Below, one piece after another: positions 45,967-54,045 of a stretch of 64,000 nt of DNA. Source of the stretch: UBA8231 sp036011085. GTDB taxonomy: Bacteria; Latescibacterota; UBA2968; UBA8231. A program made the translations under genes and the position numbers. Under the pieces are notes generated by a model that worked only from the letters and a program-made list of their open reading frames with translations, made no database searches and was not told the DNA's origin. The stretch's first letter is position 1, and each line of letters begins with the position of its first letter. The stretch lies in contig DASCMS010000029.1 of the NCBI GenBank assembly GCA_036011085.1, positions 62,001-126,000 on the forward strand. Direction: 5' to 3'.

Positions 45967-46863
45967 ATGGCACGTCGGCAGCTGTTTGCGACCTTCACGG
46001 GGCTGCTGATAAGTATCGCGTCGATGGCAGACAGTGCCAGGGCGGAAACGGATCCCCCTCACCTCGAGGAGGCCGAATTTGCCCTGCCCGGTGGACAGAC
46101 AATGCGCTTCGTCTGGATCGAGGCGGGATCGTTCCTGATGGGTTCCGCGGAGGATGAGGAACTGGTGATCAGTTTCGAGTTCCCCCGACACGAAGTGACC
46201 ATCGAGCATGGGTTCTACCTTGGTCAGTTTGAGATCACGCAGGCCCAGTGGACGGCCGTCATGGGCACCGAGCCCTGGACGCAGGACAGCCGAACCTACG
46301 TTTCTGACGACCCCAGCCATCCGGCCACGTACGTCTCATGGCTGGATGTACAGGACTTCGTCAGCGCCCTCAATGACGCCGAAGGCGGCCCCTACTGCCG
46401 ACTGCCGACCGAAGCAGAATGGGAGTACGCCGGGCGGGCCGGCACCACAACGCGATGGTCCTGGGGCGACGACCCGGATCTGATCGGCGACTACGCCTGG
46501 AACCGTGACAACACGTTCTTCCGCGGCGAGCCGTGGGCCCACCCGGTGGGCCAGAAACTGCCAAATCCGTGGAAGCTCTATGACATGCACGGCAACGCCT
46601 GGGAGTGGGTCCAGGACTGGTCCGGCGTGTACGCTGCCGGGCCACAGGTGGATCCGCAGGGCCCGGAAGATGGCCAGTTCCGTATCGTCCGCGGCGGCAT
46701 CTTCATGGGGGATGCCCGCGGCCTGCGTTCAGCTTTCCGCTATGGCGGCTCCCAGGATTTTCCCGACGGTGGGGTCGGTGCCCGCCTGGTGCGCCAGGCC
46801 CCGTCGTCGCCGGCAACCAGCGTGCGGGCATCGACCTGGGGATCGGTGAAAGGACGCTGGTAG
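45967..46863 (+). CDS. Secreted formylglycine-enzyme-like (SUMF1/FGE-sulfatase) protein
   Basis: 298 residues, ATG with GGAGG six bases upstream. Signal peptide, then the FGE-sulfatase fold: FVWIEAGSFLMGS, HEVTIEHGFYLGQFEITQAQW, CRLPTEAEWEYAGRAG, LYDMHGNAWEWVQDW and RIVRGGIF. The catalytic cysteine pair of true formylglycine-generating enzymes is not evident, so it is more likely an ergothioneine-synthase-like or other SUMF1-fold protein in the periplasm. Neighbours give no clue; no sulfatase gene is seen here. Confidence 0.8.
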   Translation: MARRQLFATFTGLLISIASMADSARAETDPPHLEEAEFALPGGQTMRFVWIEAGSFLMGSAEDEELVISFEFPRHEVTIEHGFYLGQFEITQAQWTAVMGTEPWTQDSRTYVSDDPSHPATYVSWLDVQDFVSALNDAEGGPYCRLPTEAEWEYAGRAGTTTRWSWGDDPDLIGDYAWNRDNTFFRGEPWAHPVGQKLPNPWKLYDMHGNAWEWVQDWSGVYAAGPQVDPQGPEDGQFRIVRGGIFMGDARGLRSAFRYGGSQDFPDGGVGARLVRQAPSSPATSVRASTWGSVKGRW

Positions 46864-46901
46864 CGTGTGTAGAGGCACACAGGTGCGTGTGTCAACCCGG
46901 C

Positions 46902-47288
46902 TCAGCCGTTGTTCGAGCGATGGAAGTGCACGTGCCACCAGCGGCCGTCTCGCCGCTGCCACACCCGGGTCTCCTCGCAACGGCGGCTCACCGGTCCGGC
47001 GTCGGTCTGGTGCTGGGTCAACCGCATGTAGGTGACGAGGGCCGCATCCTTGCCCAGCAGCTGCACCCGGGGGTCGACCATGGTCTCGTTCCTGGCGCCT
47101 GCCGGTGCCCCCAGGTCGAAGTAATAGCGATGGAAGGGCAGTCCCTCGACACGGTGACCCAGGGCCTCCGGCTCAAAGGCCGTCAATTCCGGCGCACACA
47201 GAGATTCGTAGATCTGCCAGTCGCCGTCGGCGATGCTGTCGATCAGCCGTTGCGACAGCTCGAGGAGCGTCTCTTCGTCGGTCTTCAT
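46902..47288 (-). CDS. CaMKII association-domain-like protein
   Basis: 128-residue SnoaL/NTF2-like protein that reads almost like the C-terminal hub of animal Ca2+/calmodulin-dependent kinase II: a first helix with QRLIDSIADGDWQIY, then FEPEALGHRVEGLPFHR, VQLLGKDAALVTYMRLTQ, and EETRVWQRRDGRWWHVHFH. In the animal kinase this domain assembles 12-14 subunits into a ring. The bacterial protein has no kinase domain. ATG 47288 overlaps the stop of the upstream phosphatase (ATGA), so the two are translationally coupled. Similarity to the animal domain is from recollection, not a search. Confidence 0.85.
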   Translation of the reverse strand: MKTDEETLLELSQRLIDSIADGDWQIYESLCAPELTAFEPEALGHRVEGLPFHRYYFDLGAPAGARNETMVDPRVQLLGKDAALVTYMRLTQHQTDAGPVSRRCEETRVWQRRDGRWWHVHFHRSNNG

Positions 47289-47857
47289 CTGTCGAGGCCG
47301 TACTTCTGCAGCACTGCCTGCCATTCACCACGGGCATTCATGATCAACTCGATGACCTCGCGCAGGGCACCCTCCCCCCCCGGGGACACCGTCACGTAGT
47401 CGGCGACGGATTTCACCTCCGGCCGGCCATTGGCCACCGCCACGCCAAGACCGGCCCGACGGAGCAGAGGCGTGTCCGGCAGGTCGTCTCCCATGTAGCA
47501 CACTTCGTCGTTCTGTACGCCCGCCTCGCGGCAGATCTGCTCCCACGGCTCGATCTTGTCGAGGTGCCCCTGGAACACGTAGGACACTCCGAGCATCTGG
47601 CAACGGTGGGTGATCCCGGGGGCGTCGCGGCCGCTGATGACGCCACTTACGTGGCCGGCGGCATGCCACCAGCGCAGGGCCATGCCGTCGATGGCAGTAC
47701 TGCCTTTCGTCTCGACGAGATCGCCCGAAGGTCCAGGGAAATAGAACAGTCTGCCATCGGTCCACACGCCGTCGATGTCGGTGAGCAAGACCTTGATTCG
47801 CCCGGCCTTGGACAGCAGTGCCGGAGAGGGTGGCGGGGGTATGGGGTCAGCTGCCAT
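47285..47857 (-). CDS. KdsC-like HAD phosphatase
   Basis: 190 residues, HAD superfamily subclass C0 with nucleophile D27 and D29 in LLTDIDGVWTDG, motif II in VISGRD, and motif III MGDDLPDTPLL; GGEGALREVIELIM closes the fold as in 3-deoxy-D-manno-octulosonate-8-phosphate phosphatase. KdsC serves lipopolysaccharide Kdo synthesis, but the neighbours here are pentose-phosphate enzymes, so its substrate may be another sugar phosphate. A Pro-rich 18-residue extension precedes the fold. Confidence 0.82.
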   Translation of the reverse strand: MAADPIPPPPSPALLSKAGRIKVLLTDIDGVWTDGRLFYFPGPSGDLVETKGSTAIDGMALRWWHAAGHVSGVISGRDAPGITHRCQMLGVSYVFQGHLDKIEPWEQICREAGVQNDEVCYMGDDLPDTPLLRRAGLGVAVANGRPEVKSVADYVTVSPGGEGALREVIELIMNARGEWQAVLQKYGLDR

Positions 47858-47858
47858 T

Positions 47859-48337
47859 TCAGGCCTTTCCCTGTTTGAGTATACGGGCGCCGTAGTAAGC
47901 CGCCCCCAGCAGCGCCGTGTTGTCCTGCTTTATGATGTGAACGGGAATCCGTCCGTGGGATCGGGTTCGCCTTCGTTGATAGTGATCACGTCCTCGTCGG
48001 CCAACGCCAGAAGGCCGTAGGCGGCAGCCTCCAGGTCATTGAGCAGGAACACGTGCGCCACGCTGACAGCCGAGGCGATCTGCCCCGGGTCGATCGTCCA
48101 GGGCAGATTGACCGGCTTCACCGGCGTGTGTCGCACGGGTCCAGGAACGCCGAGAACGATCCGATCCGGTCGCTGGCCGCAGTGGTCGACGAAGGCGGCA
48201 AGCAGCTGCGCGGCCCCCTCGAAGTCACACGACTCGAAACGTTTGACGTCTACCGGGTCGAGCTTCCCTCCGAGGACACGGTACAGTCCCAGGTACGCCT
48301 TCGTGCCGCCCACGTCGCCACCGAGGATCAGGGACAC
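47859..48337 (-). pseudogene. Glucokinase gene with internal deletion
   Basis: A glk-like gene lacking its middle. From GTG 48337 the frame encodes a normal N-terminal half (SLILGGDVGGTKAYLGLYRV, VLGVPGPV, NDLEAAAYGLLAL, about 135 residues) and then stops at 47930-47932 in aberrant sequence. In a different frame, 47937-47859 encodes HIIKQDNTALLGAAYYGARI and a natural stop, which matches the C-terminal end of the family. Some 165 residues including the GTGLG nucleotide motif are absent. The product cannot fold as a glucokinase. A metagenome assembly deletion is possible. Confidence 0.75.
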
Positions 48338-49836
48338 GCCCAGGTCCTCCAGTCGCGGTCGAACAGCAGGTCGGCTTGCCGCGGTCCCCAGGTGCCGGCC
48401 GCGTATTCTGGCACGCTGGTCGCAGACGTCGCGTTCCAGGCTTCGAGGACGGGCATCAGCAGCTCCCAGGATTTCTCGATCCACCTGGAGTCGGCGAACA
48501 ACGTGCCGTCACCGAGCAGACAATCGAGCAGCAGCGTCTCGTAGGCTTCCGGGCTGCGGCCCCCGAAGGCATCCTGATAGCTGAAGTCCATTTCCACGGA
48601 GCCGAGATTCACATCCGGTCCCGGCATCTTGCCGCTGAAGGACAGAGAGATGCCCTCGTCGGGCTGGATGCGAATGGTCAACGTGCTCGGCCGTACGTCC
48701 CGACCCCCGGAGAAGATCAGGTGTGGTGGTTGCTTGAAGCGCATCGTGATGGCACTGGCCCTTCGTGCCAGGCGTTTACCAGTGCGCACATAGAATGGCA
48801 CGCCCTGCCAGCGCCAGTTGTCGAGGGTGAACTCGACGGCGGCGAAGGTCTCGGTGCGGGAGCCTGCCGGCACTTCCTCCTCGTCGAGATACCCCGGGAC
48901 CGGCCCACCGTCGTATGCACCGGCGGTGTACTGGCCGCGCACGGCGAAGCGGTCGACCTCGCCGATACTGATGGGACGCACAGCCTTGAGAACCTTCAGT
49001 TTCTCCAGACGTACGGACTCAGCGTCGAAGGCCGACGGCGGCTCCATGGCGACGACACACATGACCTGCAGCAGGTGGTTCTGGATCATGTCGCGCAGGG
49101 CCCCGGAACCGTCGTAGTAGCCGGCCCGGTGTTCGACACCCACCGCTTCGGCCGCCGTGATCTGCACGTGATCGACGTAGCGTCGATTCCACAACGGTTC
49201 GAACATCGAGTTGGCCAGGCGGAAGACAAGGATGTTCTGCACCGTCTCCTTTCCCAGGTAGTGATCGATGCGGAAGATCTGAGGCTCGCAGAACACGGCG
49301 TGAATGGCCCGGTTCAACTCGCCGGCGCTGTCGAGGTCCTGGCCGAAGGGTTTTTCCACGATGATGCGGACCCAACCGGGTTCGCCCTGGCCCTCGCGAT
49401 GCAGTCCGGCGACGCCGAGTTGCTCGATGATCGTCAGGTAGACCTGGGGAGGCACCGAGCAGTAGAAGCAGCGATTGCCGGCGGTGCCGCGTTCGTCATC
49501 GATCTGCTGCAGACGGACATTCAATCGCTGGTAGAACGCCGAGTCACCTGGATCACCGCTGAGGTACTCCAGGTGCGAGAGAAAGCCCTCCACCTGCTCG
49601 CCGCTGGCCCCGACGAACTCCTCCAGGGCCTGTCCCATGTGGGCGCGGAAGCCATCGCTGCTCATGGGCGAACGGGCGACACCGACGAGGGCGAAGTTCT
49701 CCGGCAGGCGCCCCTGTTGCTGCAGATGCCAGACCGCGGGTACGAGTTTTCGCCGGGTCAGGTCACCGGAGGCGCCAAAGATGACCAGGACGCAGGGATC
49801 GGGTACCCGATCCGGTGCCAGCAGCGAGTCGGTCAC
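48328..49836 (-). CDS. zwf: Glucose-6-phosphate 1-dehydrogenase
   Basis: 502 residues. It oxidises glucose-6-phosphate to 6-phosphogluconolactone with NADP. Motifs: GASGDLTRRK (21-30) for nucleotide binding, VRIIVEKPFGQDL, and the active-site RIDHYLGKETVQN. GTG 49836 is chosen since the fold starts within 15 residues; the frame runs further back into the transaldolase gene without homology. Its stop overlaps the glucokinase remnant's start. It belongs to the minus-strand pentose-phosphate operon. Confidence 0.93.
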   Translation of the reverse strand: MTDSLLAPDRVPDPCVLVIFGASGDLTRRKLVPAVWHLQQQGRLPENFALVGVARSPMSSDGFRAHMGQALEEFVGASGEQVEGFLSHLEYLSGDPGDSAFYQRLNVRLQQIDDERGTAGNRCFYCSVPPQVYLTIIEQLGVAGLHREGQGEPGWVRIIVEKPFGQDLDSAGELNRAIHAVFCEPQIFRIDHYLGKETVQNILVFRLANSMFEPLWNRRYVDHVQITAAEAVGVEHRAGYYDGSGALRDMIQNHLLQVMCVVAMEPPSAFDAESVRLEKLKVLKAVRPISIGEVDRFAVRGQYTAGAYDGGPVPGYLDEEEVPAGSRTETFAAVEFTLDNWRWQGVPFYVRTGKRLARRASAITMRFKQPPHLIFSGGRDVRPSTLTIRIQPDEGISLSFSGKMPGPDVNLGSVEMDFSYQDAFGGRSPEAYETLLLDCLLGDGTLFADSRWIEKSWELLMPVLEAWNATSATSVPEYAAGTWGPRQADLLFDRDWRTWACP

Positions 49837-49855
49837 CTGACACCCGGTCTCATGC

Positions 49856-50959
49856 TCAGCCCTGCGGCAATGCGGCGCACTGGCTCTCGATGGCGCCCAG
49901 CAGGTTGTCGAAGGGCTCGACGAACAGGGCGACGGCATCGGCCTGCAGCCTGTCGGTGACGGCGGTCATGGAGATGCCGGCGGCATCGACGGCGGCCATG
50001 ACACGCAGGGCCTCGTCCACGCCCTGCTCCAGCGTCGCGGCCACGACGCCGTGGTCGCGGAAGGCTTCGAAGGTGGCCACCGGCATGGTGTTGACCGTAT
50101 CCCGGCCGATCAGCTCCTCGACATAGAGAACGTCGCGGTACTGTGGATTCTTGACACCGGTGCTGGCCCAGAGAAGCCGTTGTGGACGCGCACCCTTCGA
50201 CGCCAGGGCCTGCCAGCGGTCTGTGGCGCTCAGCCTCAGGAAATGCTGGTAGGCGAGTTTGGCGTTGGCGATGGCAACCTTGCCACGGAGGTCGGTGACG
50301 TCCGGCAGCTGTTCCAGTTTCGAGTCCACCAGCGTGTCGATACGGCTGACAAAGAAGCTGGCCACACTGGCCACCGAACCTGCGTCGCCACCGGCAGCCG
50401 TCAGATTCTCGAGACCGGCAAGGTAGGCGTCGGCCACGGCGGCGTAGTTGTCCTGCGCGAAGAGCAAGGTGACGTTGATGTTCAGCCCCTTGCCGATGAG
50501 GGCCTCGACGGCAGAAATGCCTGCCGGCGTCCCCGGTACCTTGATCATGAGATTGAGGCGGTCCACGGCGCCGGCCAGACGCAGGGCCTCGTCGATGGTG
50601 GCCTGAGTGTCGTCGGCCAGATGGGGCGAGACTTCCAGCGACACGTAGCCGTCGGCTCCCTGCGTCTCGTCGAAGATGGGCCGCAGCACGTCGGCGGCGC
50701 CCCGGATGTCGTCGATGGCAATGGCCTCGTAGATCTGCAGCGGCGACAGTCCGGCTGCGGCGTGTCGCCGCAGGTCATCCGCATAGTCGTCAGATCCGGA
50801 GATGGCCTTCTCGAAGATGGCCGGGTTCGACGTCATGCCCCGCACGCCGTCGCCGGCGATCAGGCGGCCCAGGTCACCACTGGTGATGAGACTGCGGCTG
50901 ATGCTGTCGTACCAGACGCTCTGGCCCTGGGACCCGAGATCGACCAGCGGATTGGACAT
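49856..50959 (-). CDS. tal: Transaldolase
   Basis: 367 residues, long-type transaldolase of the actinobacterial/cyanobacterial class, transferring a dihydroxyacetone unit in the pentose-phosphate pathway. The Schiff-base lysine is K140 in NLMIKVPGTPAG; the N-terminus GVRGMTSNPAIFEKAI and ASFFVSRIDT are family marks. It is the first gene of the operon tal-zwf-glk remnant-phosphatase-hub protein. Its upstream gap is shared with the divergent epimerase gene. Confidence 0.93.
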   Translation of the reverse strand: MSNPLVDLGSQGQSVWYDSISRSLITSGDLGRLIAGDGVRGMTSNPAIFEKAISGSDDYADDLRRHAAAGLSPLQIYEAIAIDDIRGAADVLRPIFDETQGADGYVSLEVSPHLADDTQATIDEALRLAGAVDRLNLMIKVPGTPAGISAVEALIGKGLNINVTLLFAQDNYAAVADAYLAGLENLTAAGGDAGSVASVASFFVSRIDTLVDSKLEQLPDVTDLRGKVAIANAKLAYQHFLRLSATDRWQALASKGARPQRLLWASTGVKNPQYRDVLYVEELIGRDTVNTMPVATFEAFRDHGVVAATLEQGVDEALRVMAAVDAAGISMTAVTDRLQADAVALFVEPFDNLLGAIESQCAALPQG

Positions 50960-51105
50960 ATCTGGACTCCTGCGACGGAGAGGGTGGGTTCTGCCTCGAA
51001 ACCGTATACTTCCCGGTTGGGTAATATCCCGACTGCTCCCTTGGCAGGCAACACGACTGCAGGGGTGCAGCCCGCACTGTCACACGCTCCCGGGAGATCG
51101 AAACA

Positions 51106-52035
51106 GTGGCACGCATTCTGGTCACCGGCGGCGCCGGTTTCATCGGTTCACACCTGTGCCGACGCCTGGTCACCGACGGGCACGAGGTCCGTGCTCTCGA
51201 CAATCTGTCGAGTGGACGGCGTGGCAATCTCGGTGACACCGACGTGGACCTCATGGTGGGCGATCTGCGCGATCCGTCCACGGCGGCGCAGGCTGTGGAG
51301 GAGGCCGAAATCGTGTTGCACCACGCCGCGATCGCCTCGGTGCAGTACTCGGTGGAACAGCCACTCGACGAGCAGGAGGTCAACGTCGTGGGTACGTTGC
51401 GTCTGCTCGAAGCGGCGCGTCAGGCCGGGGTCCGGCGGGTCGTCTTCGCCGCTTCGGCCGCTGCCTACGGCACCGATCCGACGATCCCCAAACGCGAAGA
51501 CATGGTCGCCCTGCCGGTTTCGCCCTACGGCCTGTCCAAGGTCACCGGAGAGCACTACTGCCGCGTCTGGTCGCACGTCTACGGTCTGGAGACCGTCTGC
51601 TTCCGGTATTTCAACATCTTCGGACCGCGTCAGGATCCTGCCAGCCAGTACAGCGGCGTCATCTCGATCTTTGCCCGCAGGATGATCGATGGCGACACGC
51701 CGTTGATCCACGGCGATGGCGAACAGTCACGCGACTTCACTTTCGTGGACAACGTGGTCGACGCCAATCTGCTGGCTCTGGCAGCGCCCAACGCCAGCGG
51801 TGAGGTCTACAACATCGGCACGTCCCGAGGCGTTACGGTGAACGAGCTGGTCGTTTCGTTGAACCAGGTGCTCGGCACCGATCTGCAGCCGGAACACGGC
51901 CCGGAGCGGACCGGTGACGTGCGCGCCTCCGTGGCCGACATCACGCGCGCCCGCCGTGATCTGGGGTTTGAGCCACGTGTTTCCTTCGAAGAGGGTCTCC
52001 GACAGACGGTGGACTGGATGCGCAACTCCGGGTAA
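51106..52035 (+). CDS. NAD-dependent nucleotide-sugar epimerase
   Basis: 309 residues of the extended short-chain dehydrogenase family, UDP-glucose/UDP-glucuronate 4-epimerase group. TGGAGFIG (7-14) binds NAD; catalytic Y141 and K145 are in PYGLSKVTGE; FAASAAAYG supplies the serine region. It is GTG-initiated after GGGAGA. It probably supplies a nucleotide sugar for surface polysaccharide; exact substrate unknown. Confidence 0.85.
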   Translation: MARILVTGGAGFIGSHLCRRLVTDGHEVRALDNLSSGRRGNLGDTDVDLMVGDLRDPSTAAQAVEEAEIVLHHAAIASVQYSVEQPLDEQEVNVVGTLRLLEAARQAGVRRVVFAASAAAYGTDPTIPKREDMVALPVSPYGLSKVTGEHYCRVWSHVYGLETVCFRYFNIFGPRQDPASQYSGVISIFARRMIDGDTPLIHGDGEQSRDFTFVDNVVDANLLALAAPNASGEVYNIGTSRGVTVNELVVSLNQVLGTDLQPEHGPERTGDVRASVADITRARRDLGFEPRVSFEEGLRQTVDWMRNSG

Positions 52036-52074
52036 TTGCTTGCCCCTCTCGAAGAGCGGGGGTACCGTTACATC

Positions 52075-53256
52075 ATGGCCATGATCACCGACGGCAAGAA
52101 GCAGATCCCCTTCATGCGGGGAATGCTAGTCCACCATCTGATCCAGCGCGGCTTCGACCATGACGAGGCGTACGAGCTGGCCGACGAGGTGCGCGGCGAG
52201 CTGCGCGAGCGCAAGAACGTCAAGCGGGAGGAGATCCTCGAACTGATCGGCAGCCTGCTGGCGCGGGACCATGCCGAGCGGACCGTGGGTGATCTCGTAT
52301 TCTGGGAGCGAGCCCCGACGACGATCCGGGTCACGCGCAAGAAGGGGTCACGACCCTTCTCCAAGGAACTGCTGTCCCACTCGATCCAGGCCTCGGGTCT
52401 GCCGCCGGAGGCCGCCTACTCCCTGGCGCAGAACGTCGAGAGTCGGCTCGTGCAGGAGCGCAATGCCGACATCGATCACGAGGAACTTGAGAAAGTCGTC
52501 GAGCAGGTGCTGCGTCAGGAGCACGGGCGCAACTACGCCCAGCGTTATCGGATCTGGCGGGCCTGGGGCAACCTCGACAAGCCTCTCGTCATACTGATCG
52601 GCGGCGCCAGTGGTGTGGGCAAGACGACGCTGGCCATCAGCCTGGCAAACCTGCTCGACATTCCGCGGGTCGTGGCCACCGACGACATCCGCCAGATCCT
52701 GCGCCTTACTCTGGCGGAGGACTTCATGCCAGCCATTCACACCTCATCGTACCGTGCGGCGGAGGCGATTCCGGAATCGGGTCAGGTTGGCCTGGATCCC
52801 GTCATCGCCGGGTACCGGGAGCAGGCGCGGGTTGTCGGCGTCGGCGTGCGCGCCATCATCAGTCGCTGCGTCGAGGAGAACACCAGCGTCATCATGGACG
52901 GCGTGCACCTGCTGCCCGGGTTCATCGACCTGTCCGCCTTCGACAAGAAGGCGATCATCGCGCCTCTCAGTCTGCTGGTCACCGAGCCCGATGCCTACCA
53001 GGAGAGGTTTACCAAACGGGCGACAGAGGAACCGGCACGGGAATCACACAAGTATCTGGCCCATCTGGATCACATCCTCACGATCCAGGAACACATCCTG
53101 CAGTGCAGCGAGGAGGAGGATGTGCCCACCATCGATGTAACCGCCATCGAAGATCCGACGAGTGCGGCGGTGACCGTCGTCGCCGAGCGACTGCAGCAGG
53201 AGCGGGAGATCCGTCAGATGATGGGGGGCAACGGCAAAGCCAAGAAGAAAAGGTAG
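52075..53256 (+). CDS. 2-phosphoglycerate kinase-like protein with ATP-cone
   Basis: 393 residues. Two N-terminal helical ATP-cone-like modules (FMRGMLVHHLIQRGFDHDEAYELADEV and SKELLSHSIQASGLPPEAAYSLAQNV) precede a P-loop kinase (GGASGVGKTT, about 176-185; VVATDDIRQILR; IMDGVHLLPGF). This is the architecture of archaeal 2-phosphoglycerate kinase, first step to cyclic 2,3-diphosphoglycerate, and of bacterial relatives of unknown role. ATG 52075 is preferred over TTG 52036. It ends in a basic tail KAKKKR. Confidence 0.78.
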   Translation: MAMITDGKKQIPFMRGMLVHHLIQRGFDHDEAYELADEVRGELRERKNVKREEILELIGSLLARDHAERTVGDLVFWERAPTTIRVTRKKGSRPFSKELLSHSIQASGLPPEAAYSLAQNVESRLVQERNADIDHEELEKVVEQVLRQEHGRNYAQRYRIWRAWGNLDKPLVILIGGASGVGKTTLAISLANLLDIPRVVATDDIRQILRLTLAEDFMPAIHTSSYRAAEAIPESGQVGLDPVIAGYREQARVVGVGVRAIISRCVEENTSVIMDGVHLLPGFIDLSAFDKKAIIAPLSLLVTEPDAYQERFTKRATEEPARESHKYLAHLDHILTIQEHILQCSEEEDVPTIDVTAIEDPTSAAVTVVAERLQQEREIRQMMGGNGKAKKKR

Positions 53257-53275
53257 GGGTGCCCCCCGAGGGACG

Positions 53276-53304
53276 TTGCCCCTCCCTGAAGGCCGGGCTA
53301 TATT
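53276..53304 (+). promoter_or_regulatory. Sigma-70-type promoter for the bactofilin gene
   Basis: TTGCCC (53276-53281) and TATATT (53299-53304) are 17 bases apart, the optimal spacing, in an otherwise GC-rich intergenic gap 53 bases before the ATG. The similar arrangement at 62411 supports a shared promoter type. Confidence 0.5.
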
Positions 53305-53357
53305 GACCGTTCAGTATACGTTCCCAAAGCCAAGACCACTCGGACGCCAGACAAGCT

Positions 53358-53846
53358 ATGCTGAAGAAAAAGGACAACGGTTCGGTCGCCGGTAACGGCC
53401 AGACCCTGAATACCATCATCGGTCGCGGAACGGTCTTCGAAGGAGTGATGAAGGTCGACAACAGCGTTCGCATCGACGGCACATTCAAGGGAGAGTTGAC
53501 CTGCTCGGGGGCACTCACCATCAGCCAGTCAGGTGAAGCCTACGCCCATCTCGAGGGGCGGGATATCTATATCAACGGTATCGTTCGCGGCACTGTTCGC
53601 GCCGACAAGGTCCGCCTAGACAGTCAGGCTCGTTTCATCGGTGATGTCTATGCCAGTGCCCTGTCGGTTTCCGAGGGAGCCGTGTTCCACGGCAGTTGCT
53701 CCATGGAGACGGCGGCCAGCGAGATCGAGGACAACACCAAGCGCGATGGCTCGGTCATCCCCATGGATGGCAAGCGGCTGGACGGCGCCGCTGCCGCGGC
53801 CACCCTCGAAACGACTCAGGACGGAGCCCGCGCCTCCGGTTCCTAG
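53358..53846 (+). CDS. Bactofilin
   Basis: 162 residues. The central DUF583 right-handed beta-helix runs from TIIGRGTVFEG to FHGSCSM with the typical VRIDGTFKGEL, GRDIYINGIVRG and LDSQARFIGDVYA repeats, flanked by disordered tails. Bactofilins polymerise without nucleotide into filaments that organise cell shape, stalks or flagella. It lies next to the flagellin gene, which makes a role in cell-pole or flagellar placement worth testing. Confidence 0.9.
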   Translation: MLKKKDNGSVAGNGQTLNTIIGRGTVFEGVMKVDNSVRIDGTFKGELTCSGALTISQSGEAYAHLEGRDIYINGIVRGTVRADKVRLDSQARFIGDVYASALSVSEGAVFHGSCSMETAASEIEDNTKRDGSVIPMDGKRLDGAAAAATLETTQDGARASGS

Positions 53847-53943
53847 CAGGAATTTCCCGCAGTGCCCACGGGATCCAGATCGATGTGGTTTGGATGCCGA
53901 TGACTGTTAATCCTATGTAAACAGTAGTTTAGGGCTATGTCGG

Positions 53944-53988
53944 ACGGTTCAGTTGAGCCGTTTCACAGTCCGTGGTATACACTTTGCT
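53944..53988 (+). promoter_or_regulatory. Sigma-54 promoter and upstream dyad for the flagellin
   Basis: TGGTATACACTTTGCT (53973-53988) has the -24 GG and -12 TTGC elements with exact 10-base spacing between GG (53974-53975) and GC (53986-53987). A dyad ACGGTTCA-gt-TGAGCCGT (53944-53961) ends 11 bases upstream. Downstream, TCACC-TTC-GGTGA (53987-54000 region) can form a short leader hairpin. GCCGATGA further upstream resembles a sigma-28 -10 but has no matching -35. Confidence 0.7.
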
Positions 53989-54045
53989 CACCTTCGGTGA
54001 ACGCCTCCTTCGAGCGCCTTCTCTGATCGCAGTGCAAAGGATCCC

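Noticed and set aside
53889..53896. GCCGATGA sigma-28-like -10 upstream of flagellin
   Set aside because: No TAAA-type -35 at the right distance; the sigma-54 site downstream is far better.
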